Below the pieces are notes generated by a model, which was given only the letters and a program-made list of their open reading frames with translations, was not told where the DNA came from and did not search any database. Source: Diphasiastrum complanatum (Eukaryota; Streptophyta; Lycopodiopsida; Lycopodiales; Lycopodiaceae). Taken from it: a stretch of DNA of 64,000 nt. The stretch covers positions 24,265,670 through 24,329,669 of the forward strand of contig CM055108.1 in the NCBI GenBank assembly GCA_029204225.1. Reading direction: 5' to 3'. Positions 54,913 through 64,000 of this stretch are shown here, one piece after another. Position 1 is the first letter of the stretch. The number at the start of each line of letters is the position of its first letter. Made by a program: the position numbers and the translations under genes.

Positions 54913-55270
54913 TGTAATAGATCCTAACACCACAGTAGGGCAAACACTAACTGATCCACCCAACCTTGCCTACTCCCTGATATAGAGTAAGCCCCTCCTA
55001 GCCCAGTGTGAGGACTGGTAGCATGCTACTGCCAAGTGTCGGCCACGTGGCACTGACGTGGCCGACTGCACGTCGGGACCCAACTGGGGGCCCTATCCTG
55101 CTGACAGGGTCCCTAGGCTGTGTTAGGCCCGCCATGGCTATGGACCGTGCTGGGGCACACTACTCACACTGTCTTGCCCTGTTGGTCATGTACACTGGAC
55201 ACGACCCTGACTGTGGTATCTGACCTATCTGTGTTCCCTAGGGTTCGGCACTGGTTACGAGCTCGTAACA
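54913..55270 (-). repeat. 3' LTR (358 bp)
   Basis: Identical by eye to 60,873-61,230. It carries the last ten codons and the stop of the gag-pol frame on the minus strand. A short plus-strand open frame inside (55,008-55,223) is present in both LTRs and has no known similarity. Confidence 0.95.
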
Positions 55271-58200
55271 CTCCCTCCCCCTTAAGAACCGTCTTGGTCC
55301 TCTAAGACAAAGTCTGGAAAAAATCTTGCGAAGGACGCTGCCTCTTTCCCAAGTGGCATTCTCAACAGGCTGATCATTCCACTTAACCAGATATTCTCGG
55401 TATAGAGTATGACGAGTCTGCGTCTCTCTACTATCAAGAATTTCCTCTGGTTCATGTGGAGGTTGTTGAGGATCCAATGGGAGAACTAGAACACTGTCCC
55501 CTACCAGATTATCTGATCTGGTTAAGGCTTTTCGTAACTGACTTACATGAAAGACTGGAAAAACCTTACTGCTGTGTGGGAGTTCTAGTTCATAGGTGAC
55601 CTCGCCTAGTCTCCTACTGATGGTAAAGGGACCACAATACCTTGGAGACAACTTAGCACACACTCCTGATTTGAGGGTTTTAGAGTCAACTGGGACTCTC
55701 AAGTAGACTTTCTCACCAGTGGAGAACTGCACATCCCGTCTGTGTGGATCTGCATAATGCCTGGCTCGATCCTGGGATTGTCTAATGCTACGCTTAGCAT
55801 GTTCTATCATCTGGTTTAGGTCTTCTAAAAAGTTTCTGGCTGCTTCAACTTTTTCTTGTTTAAACCCTACAGCTGTGGGTGAGCGTGGCTGAAAACCGTA
55901 CATCAGCATAAATGGGCTGTATCCCGTAGCTGAATGTTTGGTACTGTTGTAAGCAAACTCTAATATTGAGAGATACTCCTCCCAATTAGTCTGCCTCTTG
56001 CTGACGTATGCACGAAGCATATCCTCCAGCACTTGATTTACCCTTTCTGTTTGACCGTCCGTCTGTGGATGGTCGGTGGTACTCATATTAAGTTTAGTAT
56101 GGAGATGATGGAATACTGCCTTCCAAAAATTTCCAGTAAACTTACTGTCCCGGTCGCTGACTATGCCGGAAGGTAGACCGTACAATTTAAATAGCCCGTC
56201 TACAAACAACCTCGCTAACTCTGGAGCTCTAACGGTTGTTTTGGTCGGAATAAAATGAGCCATTTTGGTCAGGCGGTCAACTGTGACCCATATAGCGTCA
56301 TTACCCTTTTGGGTTTTAGGCAGGCCTACTATAAAATCCATGGAGATACTCTCCCATTTACCAGCTGGTATTTCTAAGGGATGCAACAACCCTCCTGCCT
56401 TTAAACGCTCTGCTTTATTTACTTGACATTTCTGGCAACTGGTTACATACTGGTGGACGTCCTTTTTCATACTGGGCCAGAAAAATTGCCTACGAAGAAG
56501 CTCATAGGTCTTCTGTATGCCTGGGTGTCCCGCGCTAGGATTGTCATGACATTCATATAGGACCTGCTGCCTATAATCCTCTGAATTGGGGACACATACT
56601 CTATCTCTATAGAGCAAGTACTCATCCTGAATGGAATACTGTTTCCATTTGAATCCTTGAGTCAACTGACCCTCAACCACTGGGGTTTGCTTGGGTAATA
56701 CAGGCTCAGAATCCTCAACGTCATCTGACGACGTATACTCGGACTCATCATCATCCTCAACGGAAGCTGCCGTATTCTTGGATGAACTGGCACCAGCCCC
56801 GGGAACTGGTTCTGGAGTCTGTAACTGTCTGTTCTGGACTGAGTTCCAGATAATAGAGAAGAATGCATCATGCTGGCATTTCCCTCTCAAGGACTCGAGT
56901 AACTCATTACGAATCTGAGTAAAACTCAGCTCGTTTATCATAGGCATTCTGCTAAGGGCATCTGCTACTGTATTGAATTTTCCACGCCTATATCTGATAG
57001 ACATGTCAAACTCTTGCATCAACTCTGCCCAACGAGCTTTCCGACCTCTAAGCTCAGGTTGATTGCAAAGGTATCTGAGACTCTCATGGTCTGTCAGGAC
57101 CTCAAAGCTGGCACCATACAAATAATGCCTCCAAGTCTTAAGGGCATGGACTATAGAAAAGAGTTCCTTTTCATAGGCACTGTACCTAGTCTGAGCTGGA
57201 TCGAGTTTTTTACTCTCGAACGCAACTGGTCGTCCACCCTGAGTTAGCACAGCGCCTACTGCAAAGTCGCTAGCATCTGTTTCGACCACAAATGGCTGAT
57301 TGGGGTCGACGACTTTTAAGACTGGTGCTGTAGCTAAGGCTGTTTTGAGAGCATCAAAGCTATCCTGTTGTGCAGACTCCCAAATGAACTCCTTTCCCTT
57401 CCCCTTAAGAAGATTTGTCATAGGGACTGCTATCTGAGCATATTCCTTGACAAATCGTCTGTAATATCCCGCCAGACCAAGAAAGATTTGAAGTTCCAAA
57501 ATATTCTGAGGTCTCAGCCAACTGAGTATGGCTTTAACCTTATTTGGGTCCATCTTAATCCCATCTGAAGAGATAATGTGACCCAAATATGCTACTTCTT
57601 CAACGAAGAATTCACACTTGGATTGTTTAGCATAAAGCTTATGCTTTCTAAGCAGTCGAAACACCTTTCTGAGGTGTTTTAGATGCTCCTTCCTCGTTTT
57701 CCTGTAGACGAGGATGTCATCTAAAAATACGACTACAAACTTACCCAAGTATGGTCTGAGGACACTGTTCATCAAGGTCATAAAGGTAGCTGGAGCATTT
57801 GTGAGCCCAAATGGCATCACCTTAAACTCATAATGACCGTGACGAGTCCTAAAAGCTGTTTTCGAGACATCTTCCGATTTTATACGGACTTGATGATATC
57901 CCGATCTGAGGTCTATTTTGCTGAAAAACTTAGTCCCGTCGAGTTGATCAAACAACTTGTCTGCCCGAGGCATAGGGTATTTATTCTTAATTGTGACTTT
58001 ATTGAGGGCTCTGTAATCTACGCAAAGACGCATAGACCCCTCCTTCTTTTTCACCAATAGGACTGGTGAGGCCCATGGTGAACTACTGGTCTGAATTTGG
58101 CCTTTCCCAAGATAGTCTGTTAACTGCCTAGTTATTTCTTCATCCTCTGTTCGGCTGACCCGATACGGAGGTTTAGAAACAGGTGCTGTACCTGGTACTA

Positions 58201-60070
58201 GGTTTATTACATGATCTACCTCTCTGCTCGGTGGTAAACCATGTGGCAAATCTTCAGGAAAAACGTCTTTAAATTTAGACAATAAAGTTTCTAATTTACT
58301 GATTTTCTGCTGAATAGAACTGGAAATAGAAACTTCAGGAATAAACTGAAAGTCACATAAGAATACCTGATGGTCTTCGTCTCCGATTAGCTGACAGAGT
58401 TCTGAACTGCAGACCATAGGGCTGTTGGGAACATGATGCTCCCCATGCAACTGGATCTCTCGGCCTTTGTGCTGAAAGCTGAGGGTGTTCTCCTGATAGT
58501 TTCTGTGGAGGGAAGGTCCTAAACTGTAGAGCCAATCTCTCCCGAGAACAATGTCTGTTCGATCCAGGTGCATTATCTGAAAGTTTATTTCATCTTGGTA
58601 CCCCTGAATACCAAGATTTAACTTACTTACCATAGTTTCCCATATTTTTTTATCTTCACCCTTAGCTAATGAAACTATGTACCTATGCTGACTAGGTACT
58701 TCTGGTAGTTTAAGCTTTTTAACCAGGGTGTGGTTGATGAAATTATGGGTTGCCCCATCTTCAACCATGACTCTTACTAACTGGTTACCAACCTTCCCAT
58801 GCATACGTACTAGGTCATGCGGCCCAAAACTGAAGGGTCTTGCTAGCATTGCAGAGGTCAGCTGGCAACAGTGTTCATGATCTTCATGATACACTTTGAT
58901 CTCGGAAGCTGCCGAGTCACTGGGGAAACATACAGTCTGAACAAGATGAACTTGTTTTTTATCTTTCTTATCTTTTTTAGTGAAAGGCCCCTTGGGACAC
59001 TGTCTGACTGTGTGTCCCTTGCCCATACACACAAAGCACAAACGTTCTTGTTTGGCTTTCTCAAAATCATCTGGTTTTAAGGGCTGTATGAGTGAAGGGC
59101 GTTTCTGAGGAGCTTCACCTTTAAATTTATCTTCTTTCTTTCTTTTTAAAAATTTCTTTTTAAATTGAAAGTCTTTCTGAGGAAGCTGCTCAGAAAGTGG
59201 TTGCTGTCTCGCTCTCTTCCTACCCACTGAATCATCATAGATTTGAGCATATCTGAGAGCTTGCTCAAGGGTAGTAGGCGAGTTTCTCTGGACCTCTACT
59301 TTATATTCATCTTTGAGGCCACGGACAAATCCCCTGATTTTCTGATAGTCATCCATATTTTTAATCTTTAAAATTGCTTCTCGATACTGCGAGATATATT
59401 GGATGAGGGATTTATCCATTACTGTTCTTTCCCAGGCTTCCCAGGCTCTATCAAGTTCATTCTCTGGTAGAAATTCTCTTAGGAAAGCTTCTTCAAAAGC
59501 TTTCCATGACCGGGGAGTCTGCCCAGTCTCCTGGAGATTTAACCACCACTTATAGGCCATGGGCCCTAAGGAAAGACTGGCCTCAATTGCTTGCAAATGG
59601 TCAGGGGTCTGTTTAAGAGCATGAATGTTCTTCCATTTGCTGAGGAAGGTTTGTAGAATATCTGCATTTCTATCCTTCTCTTCCCCATTAAAAGTAGGAG
59701 GCTTTAAATCTTTAAAAACACTGGGGTGAGACCGTAAAGTCTCACCCGAAACTGATGGAAGTGGAGAAGGGGATAACTGAGAAGTGGAGGGAAGGCTTCC
59801 TTTCGCGGAACTCAAAATCAAGTTTTTGAGTTCAGCGAACGAGTCGTCCACACTGGACTTGAAATTGGCTAATGCCAACTTCAGTTCATCCACTTCTGTT
59901 ACCAATTGGAGGAACTGCTCCTTGGTAACCAGTTCGTCGAGTTCTTCGGCGAACTGTTCCTGTTCTTCTACTTCCATGGGTTCCTTCCCTTTTCTGTAAG
60001 CCAAGGCTTTTGTTTCAAGTTCGTCGAAGCCTCTCTCCGGGGGTTGATCAGGTCCCTGAGGAGTGGTCAT
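55238..60070 (-). CDS. Chromovirus gag-pol polyprotein, 1,610 aa
   Basis: A single frame from ATG 60,070 encodes all element proteins. Gag (about 115-285) has [28 protein letters not shown]. The CCHC knuckle is C345-C348-H353-C358 ([14 protein letters not shown]). Protease is near 430-515; the expected D-S/T-G reads E437-D438-G439 in [10 protein letters not shown], and the later DIVLGRDWL flap region is normal. RT (about 630-810) has YRALN, FGLTNAP and catalytic FLDD (782-785). RNase H (about 925-1045) has D932, E969, D994 and D1037. Integrase has zinc ligands H1175, H1182, C1212, C1215 and D1245, D1306, E1342. The chromodomain is at about 1,540-1,590 ([17 protein letters not shown]), which in such elements binds modified histone tails. 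Gag and Pol share one frame, so processing depends on the protease. Confidence 0.95.
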   Translation of the reverse strand: MTTPQGPDQPPERGFDELETKALAYRKGKEPMEVEEQEQFAEELDELVTKEQFLQLVTEVDELKLALANFKSSVDDSFAELKNLILSSAKGSLPSTSQLSPSPLPSVSGETLRSHPSVFKDLKPPTFNGEEKDRNADILQTFLSKWKNIHALKQTPDHLQAIEASLSLGPMAYKWWLNLQETGQTPRSWKAFEEAFLREFLPENELDRAWEAWERTVMDKSLIQYISQYREAILKIKNMDDYQKIRGFVRGLKDEYKVEVQRNSPTTLEQALRYAQIYDDSVGRKRARQQPLSEQLPQKDFQFKKKFLKRKKEDKFKGEAPQKRPSLIQPLKPDDFEKAKQERLCFVCMGKGHTVRQCPKGPFTKKDKKDKKQVHLVQTVCFPSDSAASEIKVYHEDHEHCCQLTSAMLARPFSFGPHDLVRMHGKVGNQLVRVMVEDGATHNFINHTLVKKLKLPEVPSQHRYIVSLAKGEDKKIWETMVSKLNLGIQGYQDEINFQIMHLDRTDIVLGRDWLYSLGPSLHRNYQENTLSFQHKGREIQLHGEHHVPNSPMVCSSELCQLIGDEDHQVFLCDFQFIPEVSISSSIQQKISKLETLLSKFKDVFPEDLPHGLPPSREVDHVINLVPGTAPVSKPPYRVSRTEDEEITRQLTDYLGKGQIQTSSSPWASPVLLVKKKEGSMRLCVDYRALNKVTIKNKYPMPRADKLFDQLDGTKFFSKIDLRSGYHQVRIKSEDVSKTAFRTRHGHYEFKVMPFGLTNAPATFMTLMNSVLRPYLGKFVVVFLDDILVYRKTRKEHLKHLRKVFRLLRKHKLYAKQSKCEFFVEEVAYLGHIISSDGIKMDPNKVKAILSWLRPQNILELQIFLGLAGYYRRFVKEYAQIAVPMTNLLKGKGKEFIWESAQQDSFDALKTALATAPVLKVVDPNQPFVVETDASDFAVGAVLTQGGRPVAFESKKLDPAQTRYSAYEKELFSIVHALKTWRHYLYGASFEVLTDHESLRYLCNQPELRGRKARWAELMQEFDMSIRYRRGKFNTVADALSRMPMINELSFTQIRNELLESLRGKCQHDAFFSIIWNSVQNRQLQTPEPVPGAGASSSKNTAASVEDDDESEYTSSDDVEDSEPVLPKQTPVVEGQLTQGFKWKQYSIQDEYLLYRDRVCVPNSEDYRQQVLYECHDNPSAGHPGIQKTYELLRRQFFWPSMKKDVHQYVTSCQKCQVNKAERLKAGGLLHPLEIPAGKWESISMDFIVGLPKTQKGNDAIWVTVDRLTKMAHFIPTKTTVRAPELARLFVDGLFKLYGLPSGIVSDRDSKFTGNFWKAVFHHLHTKLNMSTTDHPQTDGQTERVNQVLEDMLRAYVSKRQTNWEEYLSILEFAYNSTKHSATGYSPFMLMYGFQPRSPTAVGFKQEKVEAARNFLEDLNQMIEHAKRSIRQSQDRARHYADPHRRDVQFSTGEKVYLRVPVDSKTLKSGVCAKLSPRYCGPFTISRRLGEVTYELELPHSSKVFPVFHVSQLRKALTRSDNLVGDSVLVLPLDPQQPPHEPEEILDSRETQTRHTLYREYLVKWNDQPVENATWERGSVLRKIFSRLCLRGPRRFLRGRECYELVTSAEP
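55271..55286 (-). promoter_or_regulatory. Polypurine tract of the chromovirus
   Basis: On the coding strand the sequence CTTAAGGGGGAGGGAG lies directly before the 3' LTR and would prime plus-strand DNA synthesis. It also codes for LRGRE near the end of the polyprotein. Confidence 0.85.
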
Positions 60071-60853
60071 CTTCGGAACTGAAAGAGAGCTACCTTAACT
60101 TCTGAAGGAAAAAAAGTCTAAAAGACTAATTTACAACTGTACAAGGAGGGAAAGAAAACTTAGCTCTTTCTGAGAACTGTACTTCCACAGAGAGAATCAA
60201 GAAAAGCCCTTTCAGCTCTTCCTCCACTGCTTTCAGATCTGCTGTCCGGAAAAATCAGAGATCAAGGTACCAAGAAAAAGAAACAAACTTCTGATCGTCT
60301 TGGCCCCTTCCCTCGCTGTCTGAGGTGTATACCTGTTGCTCCAAAATTCCCGTTTTAGGACCCAAAAACAGTTGCAAACTTGTGGTTTCTGCCAAAGACC
60401 TTCCTCGCTGCCTGACCAGGAGTGTTGCTACTTGGTTTTGCTTACTTTGAGACCCAAAATCCCTCTCAAAATCTGATTTTCTAGCAACACCTTCAGCGCT
60501 GGACCTGCACCCAAGATTCTGTCTCAGATCTGCTCCAAATTCCAGAAAATTTCACTCCAAATTCGAAGTTTCCACCCAATTTGGCAGCGCTGGACCTGCT
60601 CCACGTTTTCTATTTAAAATGTGCTCAAAAATCCACAATTGATACATAAAAATCAAGGGTAAATCCCTGATTTTTCAGCGCTGAGCCTCTACAAGGGATT
60701 GTGCCTCAAACAACTGTAAATTCCCAGCAAATTTCAAGGATTTGAAAGCTGTTCCCACAGCGATTTTCCTCCTCAATTCTTTCCTGAGAATCTGAGAAAT
60801 CTTTCCTATCTTCTGATAGCTTTCTCTACTACTGTCCTGAACTCCCTAGGATG
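60071..60853 (-). other. Chromovirus leader (about 780 bp)
   Basis: Untranslated region between primer site and gag ATG, GC-richer than the host DNA. The word CAGCGCTGGACCTGC occurs at 60,494 and 60,595 and a shortened form (CAGCGCTGAGCCT) at 60,676, about 80-100 bp apart. AGCGCT is self-complementary. The repeats are candidates for RNA packaging or dimerisation structures. Confidence 0.6.
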
Positions 60854-60871
60854 GAGATAGCTCTGATACCA
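60854..60871 (-). promoter_or_regulatory. tRNA-iMet primer binding site
   Basis: TGGTATCAGAGCTATCTC on the coding strand, one base inside the 5' LTR. This is the usual primer site of plant LTR elements. Confidence 0.9.
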
Positions 60872-60872
60872 G

Positions 60873-61230
60873 TGTAATAGATCCTAACACCACAGTAGGG
60901 CAAACACTAACTGATCCACCCAACCTTGCCTACTCCCTGATATAGAGTAAGCCCCTCCTAGCCCAGTGTGAGGACTGGTAGCATGCTACTGCCAAGTGTC
61001 GGCCACGTGGCACTGACGTGGCCGACTGCACGTCGGGACCCAACTGGGGGCCCTATCCTGCTGACAGGGTCCCTAGGCTGTGTTAGGCCCGCCATGGCTA
61101 TGGACCGTGCTGGGGCACACTACTCACACTGTCTTGCCCTGTTGGTCATGTACACTGGACACGACCCTGACTGTGGTATCTGACCTATCTGTGTTCCCTA
61201 GGGTTCGGCACTGGTTACGAGCTCGTAACA
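60873..61230 (-). repeat. 5' LTR (358 bp)
   Basis: Identical by eye to the 3' LTR. It drives transcription leftward in this orientation. I did not assign a TATA box. Confidence 0.95.
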
Positions 61231-61235
61231 GTTGG
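61231..61235. other. Right target-site duplication (GTTGG)
   Basis: Matches 54,908-54,912. The HSP90 exon 2 reading resumes directly after it. Confidence 0.9.
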
Positions 61236-61563
61236 TGCTTTTGTTAGGAATGATGTGAATGAAGAATTCTGGTTGTCCATCTAGTTTGCTTTTATCTGTC
61301 AGGCTCTTGAAGCAGATCTTGTCCAGTGCCTGCAATACAAGCAAAATAGCATTAAAGACCCAATCATTACATCGGATTTGCTAAGTAAGAAAGCCCAATG
61401 CGTTTATCAATCATATGCGTACATCTGAGGCGTTGCTTATCAGTTCTCGAAGAAATATTTCCTTGGTGCTGTAGAAAGTGTTGATGATCAAACTCAGAAG
61501 TTGATTGATCTCAGCTTGGAAGGAAGGCAAATTATCTACATCACCATTAATGGGGGCCGCCAT

Positions 61564-62419
61564 TGCCAACAATAGTCTCTCTTGCATGCGCGCTCCCTGT
61601 CTCCCTCTCGCTCTCTAGAGGCGTTCCGAATTCGAGGGAAAAAGTTTCAAAAAAAGTGGGTTCATGAGCTGCCCGACGGGCAGCGTGAGCTGCCCGAAAA
61701 CCCAAATAGTTTTAGTATATACAGATAGTTCTACAAATTGGAATGACTTGAGCTTGCTCAAATAACTTGTCAATGACCACCAAAATTCAAATAAGTGTCA
61801 TGCCCTTGATGAATTTGAGGAAGTCCCATCATAACAATATGTTTGGGGATGTCCCATAAAAAAATCACTTGCTATATTAGCCTATTATTGATGAGGAATT
61901 GGCTAGTGGTGCAAGAAACCTAATATCTTACTTTTGAAGTACATGTTGTGGGCACAAAAGGAACATGAACACATTCAATTGGTGTAAATTTGTCTCGATG
62001 TTGGGCCAATGTGAATGAGCTTTGACACATGAAAGGATTTTGATAGCCTCTTTGGCAAAAGGTAGATGTGCATCAAACAAAAGTGTGAGATGAATGGTAA
62101 TAGCATCATGGAGTGTAACATTTCAACCAACTAATATCTAAAAAATATTGTAATTGATTGTTTTTTCAAGTTAAATAATAAATCCATTATGATTATAACT
62201 CTAAACCCAACCATAGATGATATCTAGCTATACAAGCCAGAAACAACACATGCATTTGTGCTTTTGTCTCAAGATGATCCACACTGCTGAATTTCAATGT
62301 CACTTCAAACAAAAAAAAAAAGTTTGGAAATTACCAACAAACTTGGAATTTCTGCCATTGATGATTTGCTTAGGTAAGCCAAAGGTTGGGAACAAAAAAC
62401 TCTAGATAGGCTCTTTCCT
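61564..62419. other. 5' flank of the HSP90 pseudogene, no gene
   Basis: About 60 bases of purine-rich sequence (minus strand) before the ATG may be 5' UTR. A palindromic GC block (GAGCTGCCCGACGGGCAGC and following, 61,670-61,696) lies beyond it. The rest is AT-rich and unassigned. No clear heat-shock element array was seen. Confidence 0.35.
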
Positions 62420-63150
62420 AATCATGCACATTTGCATTGTTTTGCAATGAATTAAACATTGCAAATTTAGTGAGTCTGCTATAACCACCCATAGCTACCC
62501 ATGTAGCTTAGTTGTATGTGGAATATGTGTGACGGAATCCATTGACATTATCTCCCATCTCTTGTTTGGTATAGGCAAATGATGAAGCAAACCAAGAGTC
62601 TACGTGCGATACACCTTGATACTTGGACATTTCTCATTTTCCCGATGAAAGACATGATCCTTTTTATATACCTGTTTTATACCTTTCCAAACAAACAATT
62701 GTTTGACAAATTCCAAAGTCTTTGGCTCTTCCATGTTTTGTAAACATGCATCTTTTGAACGATATTACTTTTTGAACTAGGATAATCAAGACTACATGCT
62801 TTATTGTTTAGATACCAAAATATGGCTTCATACCTCATAGGAACATGATTATGTTCTTTTAAACTACTTCATTGAATTTGGATCCTAAGTTTTTTCTCCC
62901 TGCTTTGTTGCATTAGTTCACTTTTCACATGAGATATAAATTTTCAAATTCAATCCTACATAAAACATTTGCAACAAGATTATTGTGGTGATTAATCCTT
63001 TCGATATTGAATTAGGTAATGAAGCTCCTTTAAGGAATCTAGCCACCCGGCTTTCCATGGACTAATGTTTGCTTGATTCTTTACAAACTTTACTTGTTTA
63101 TGATCAATAAATTCTTAAAGTGTTGGTTAAAGAGGCTATGAAGTTTATAG
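62420..63150 (-). mobile_element. Decayed Ty3/gypsy RNase H-integrase scrap (-)
   Basis: The minus strand reads NHHNNLVANVLCRIEFENL (the linker after RNase H, about 62,940-63,000) and GLLHHLPIPNKRWEIMSMDS (integrase core entry, about 62,535-62,600). GYSRLTKFAMFNSLQNNANV follows (about 62,440-62,500). Stops and shifts interrupt it. It lies upstream of the HSP90 pseudogene in the same orientation and belongs to a different gypsy family from the complete chromovirus. Confidence 0.6.
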
Positions 63151-64000
63151 ATAAGAATCTTGCCCTTGATACTCGACTAATATATTTCTACAACATTATG
63201 CTTCTAAATTCATTTTTAAAGAAGACTCAAACGTCTATTGAAACAAGCTAATGTAGCGGGCTTGCACTGGGTCATGTCATGGAGAGAAATGTGCCTTGTC
63301 ATTAATAATAGAGTAAAATTGTTAAGAGGGGTTCAAGGTAGTTACAAATTTGTTTTTGATGTCTTGCACGATTCTTTTTTAGTTGTGTTTTATTTTTAAC
63401 TAGGGGTACTTAGAAGGCAAACAACCTCATCATCTGGCACTAATGAGAATCCTTGTCTATTGAATCAAGGAAGGTAATGATCCAAGCTTAGATTTTAGTG
63501 TTATTCTCCTTGATAGTAAAAGATATGTAGCTAGAACAAGGGAGCTTAGAGAAGAGCAAGTTAGACTATGCATTGGTTGAAGAGGTTGGGTAGTGGAACA
63601 TCTCTTGCCAGGAGTTTTGCAAAAAGTATGTAGATATTTATGTGCTTGACAAATGCATATATATTATGTTTAAATTTGAGACTTTGACATGTTTTTCTAC
63701 TTCTTTTTTATTAGTTCATGCTTTGCAATTGTATCTTTCTTCATAAAAAAAATTTTATTCACTTGTTTTGTGAAGCTGAAAGATATTAGAAGTTTATTGC
63801 AATTTAGTGTTATGGTACATAGGGGTCGAATTGCCTTCAATCACAATGATTTGAGGAGAACCTCTTATTTAGAAGGGCTCACAGGATGACGGTTTTAATG
63901 ATTTCAACTTCAAAATGTTTGCTCATTTCATGTAGGAGGGATGGTGAGTAATCTATTGATAGATATGTTTATGATTAGTAGAGAGTTTGATAGCTATCCA
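63151..64000. other. No gene recognised
   Basis: AT-rich sequence to the end of the window. Short frames without domains. Confidence 0.25.

Larger units (their letters stand above)
54913..61230 (-). mobile_element. Complete Ty3/gypsy chromovirus, 6,318 bp
   Basis: The element has two 358-bp LTRs (54,913-55,270 and 60,873-61,230) that read identical along their whole length. LTR ends are TGTTACGAGC...CTATTACA on the coding strand, with GTTGG duplicated on both sides. A tRNA-iMet primer site sits at 60,854-60,871, a purine tract at 55,271-55,286, and one uninterrupted gag-pol frame at 60,070-55,238. The order protease, RT, RNase H, integrase plus a C-terminal chromodomain defines a chromovirus. 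Identical LTRs and an open frame mean a very recent insertion. GC content is clearly higher than in the surrounding DNA. It is inserted in HSP90 exon 2 in the same orientation. Confidence 0.95.
54470..61563 (-). pseudogene. HSP90: Cytosolic HSP90 pseudogene, ATPase domain only, split by an LTR retrotransposon
   Basis: Three minus-strand exons encode the N-terminal GHKL ATPase domain. Exon 1 (61,563-61,423) reads [47 protein letters not shown]. Exon 2 (61,329-54,865, minus the insertion) reads ALDKICFKSLTDKSKLDGQP, EFFIHIIPNKSTN | TVTIIDSGIGMTKA. Exon 3 (54,749-54,470) reads [20 protein letters not shown] ... [20 protein letters not shown] and ends at GTAAGT. The ATP-site motifs [16 protein letters not shown] and [11 protein letters not shown] are present. 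Defects: a 6.3-kb chromovirus in exon 2; a one-base deletion near 54,553-54,557 where GGS should follow SHA; unusual residues at conserved places (R to C in DKIRF, D to G in TKADL, L to R in NNLG); and no exon for the middle and C-terminal domains. The first intron is 93 bp and the second 115 bp. Confidence 0.85.

Noticed and set aside
55008-55223. 71-codon plus-strand frame, repeated exactly at 60,968-61,183
   Set aside because: Both copies lie inside the two LTRs. The identity reflects the repeat, and there is no sign of a protein.
56662-60000. Several plus- and minus-strand frames of 60-77 codons inside the chromovirus
   Set aside because: They overlap the 1,610-codon gag-pol frame in other frames and show no independent coding signal.

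Overview
The window is AT-rich nuclear DNA of a land plant. The evidence is spliced genes with GT-AG introns, a plant-type LRL/UNE12-clade bHLH factor, a cytosolic plant HSP90, a ureidoglycine aminohydrolase fragment, CACTA and hAT-type transposons, Ty1/copia and Ty3/gypsy retrotransposons with tRNA-iMet primer sites, and long (GA)n/(CT)n microsatellites. The species cannot be named from sequence alone. A 15-kb intron and dense nested retroelements fit a large genome such as a gymnosperm, a fern or an early-diverging angiosperm.

Layout. (1) 2.6-20.5 kb, minus strand: one bHLH gene, seven exons and 574 codons, all introns in phase 0. Its fourth intron is 15,212 bp and holds copia, gypsy and gag-only LTR elements plus two microsatellites. 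(2) 20.5-27.3 kb: mostly unassigned DNA with a small MITE-like element and scraps of copia gag. (3) 27.7-41.4 kb: a stack of nested transposons (copia gag, CACTA, chromovirus, reversed copia, second CACTA piece, gypsy RT, copia RT/RNase H, gypsy gag, copia gag). (4) 42.2-47.2 kb: a decayed coding region of unknown family (+) and a decayed gypsy gag/protease (-). (5) 47.6-61.6 kb: a pocket of host-gene pieces. These are ankyrin-repeat exons (+), an hAT-like 713-bp element, ureidoglycine aminohydrolase exons (-), a DEMETER-like fragment (+), and an HSP90 pseudogene (-) split by a complete chromovirus. (6) 61.6-64 kb: gypsy scraps.

The clearest functional units are the bHLH gene, which looks intact and spliceable, and the 6,318-bp Ty3/gypsy chromovirus at 54,913-61,230. 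The latter has LTRs that read as identical, a 5-bp target duplication, primer site, polypurine tract and one 1,610-codon gag-pol frame, so its insertion is very recent. Most other coding material is broken. I found no tRNA, rRNA or CRISPR array, and no convincing new multi-gene system. The unusual items are the giant intron, the young element inside HSP90, its altered protease active site, the GC-rich cassette in the hAT-like element, and the unidentified coding remnant at 42.2-43.6 kb.
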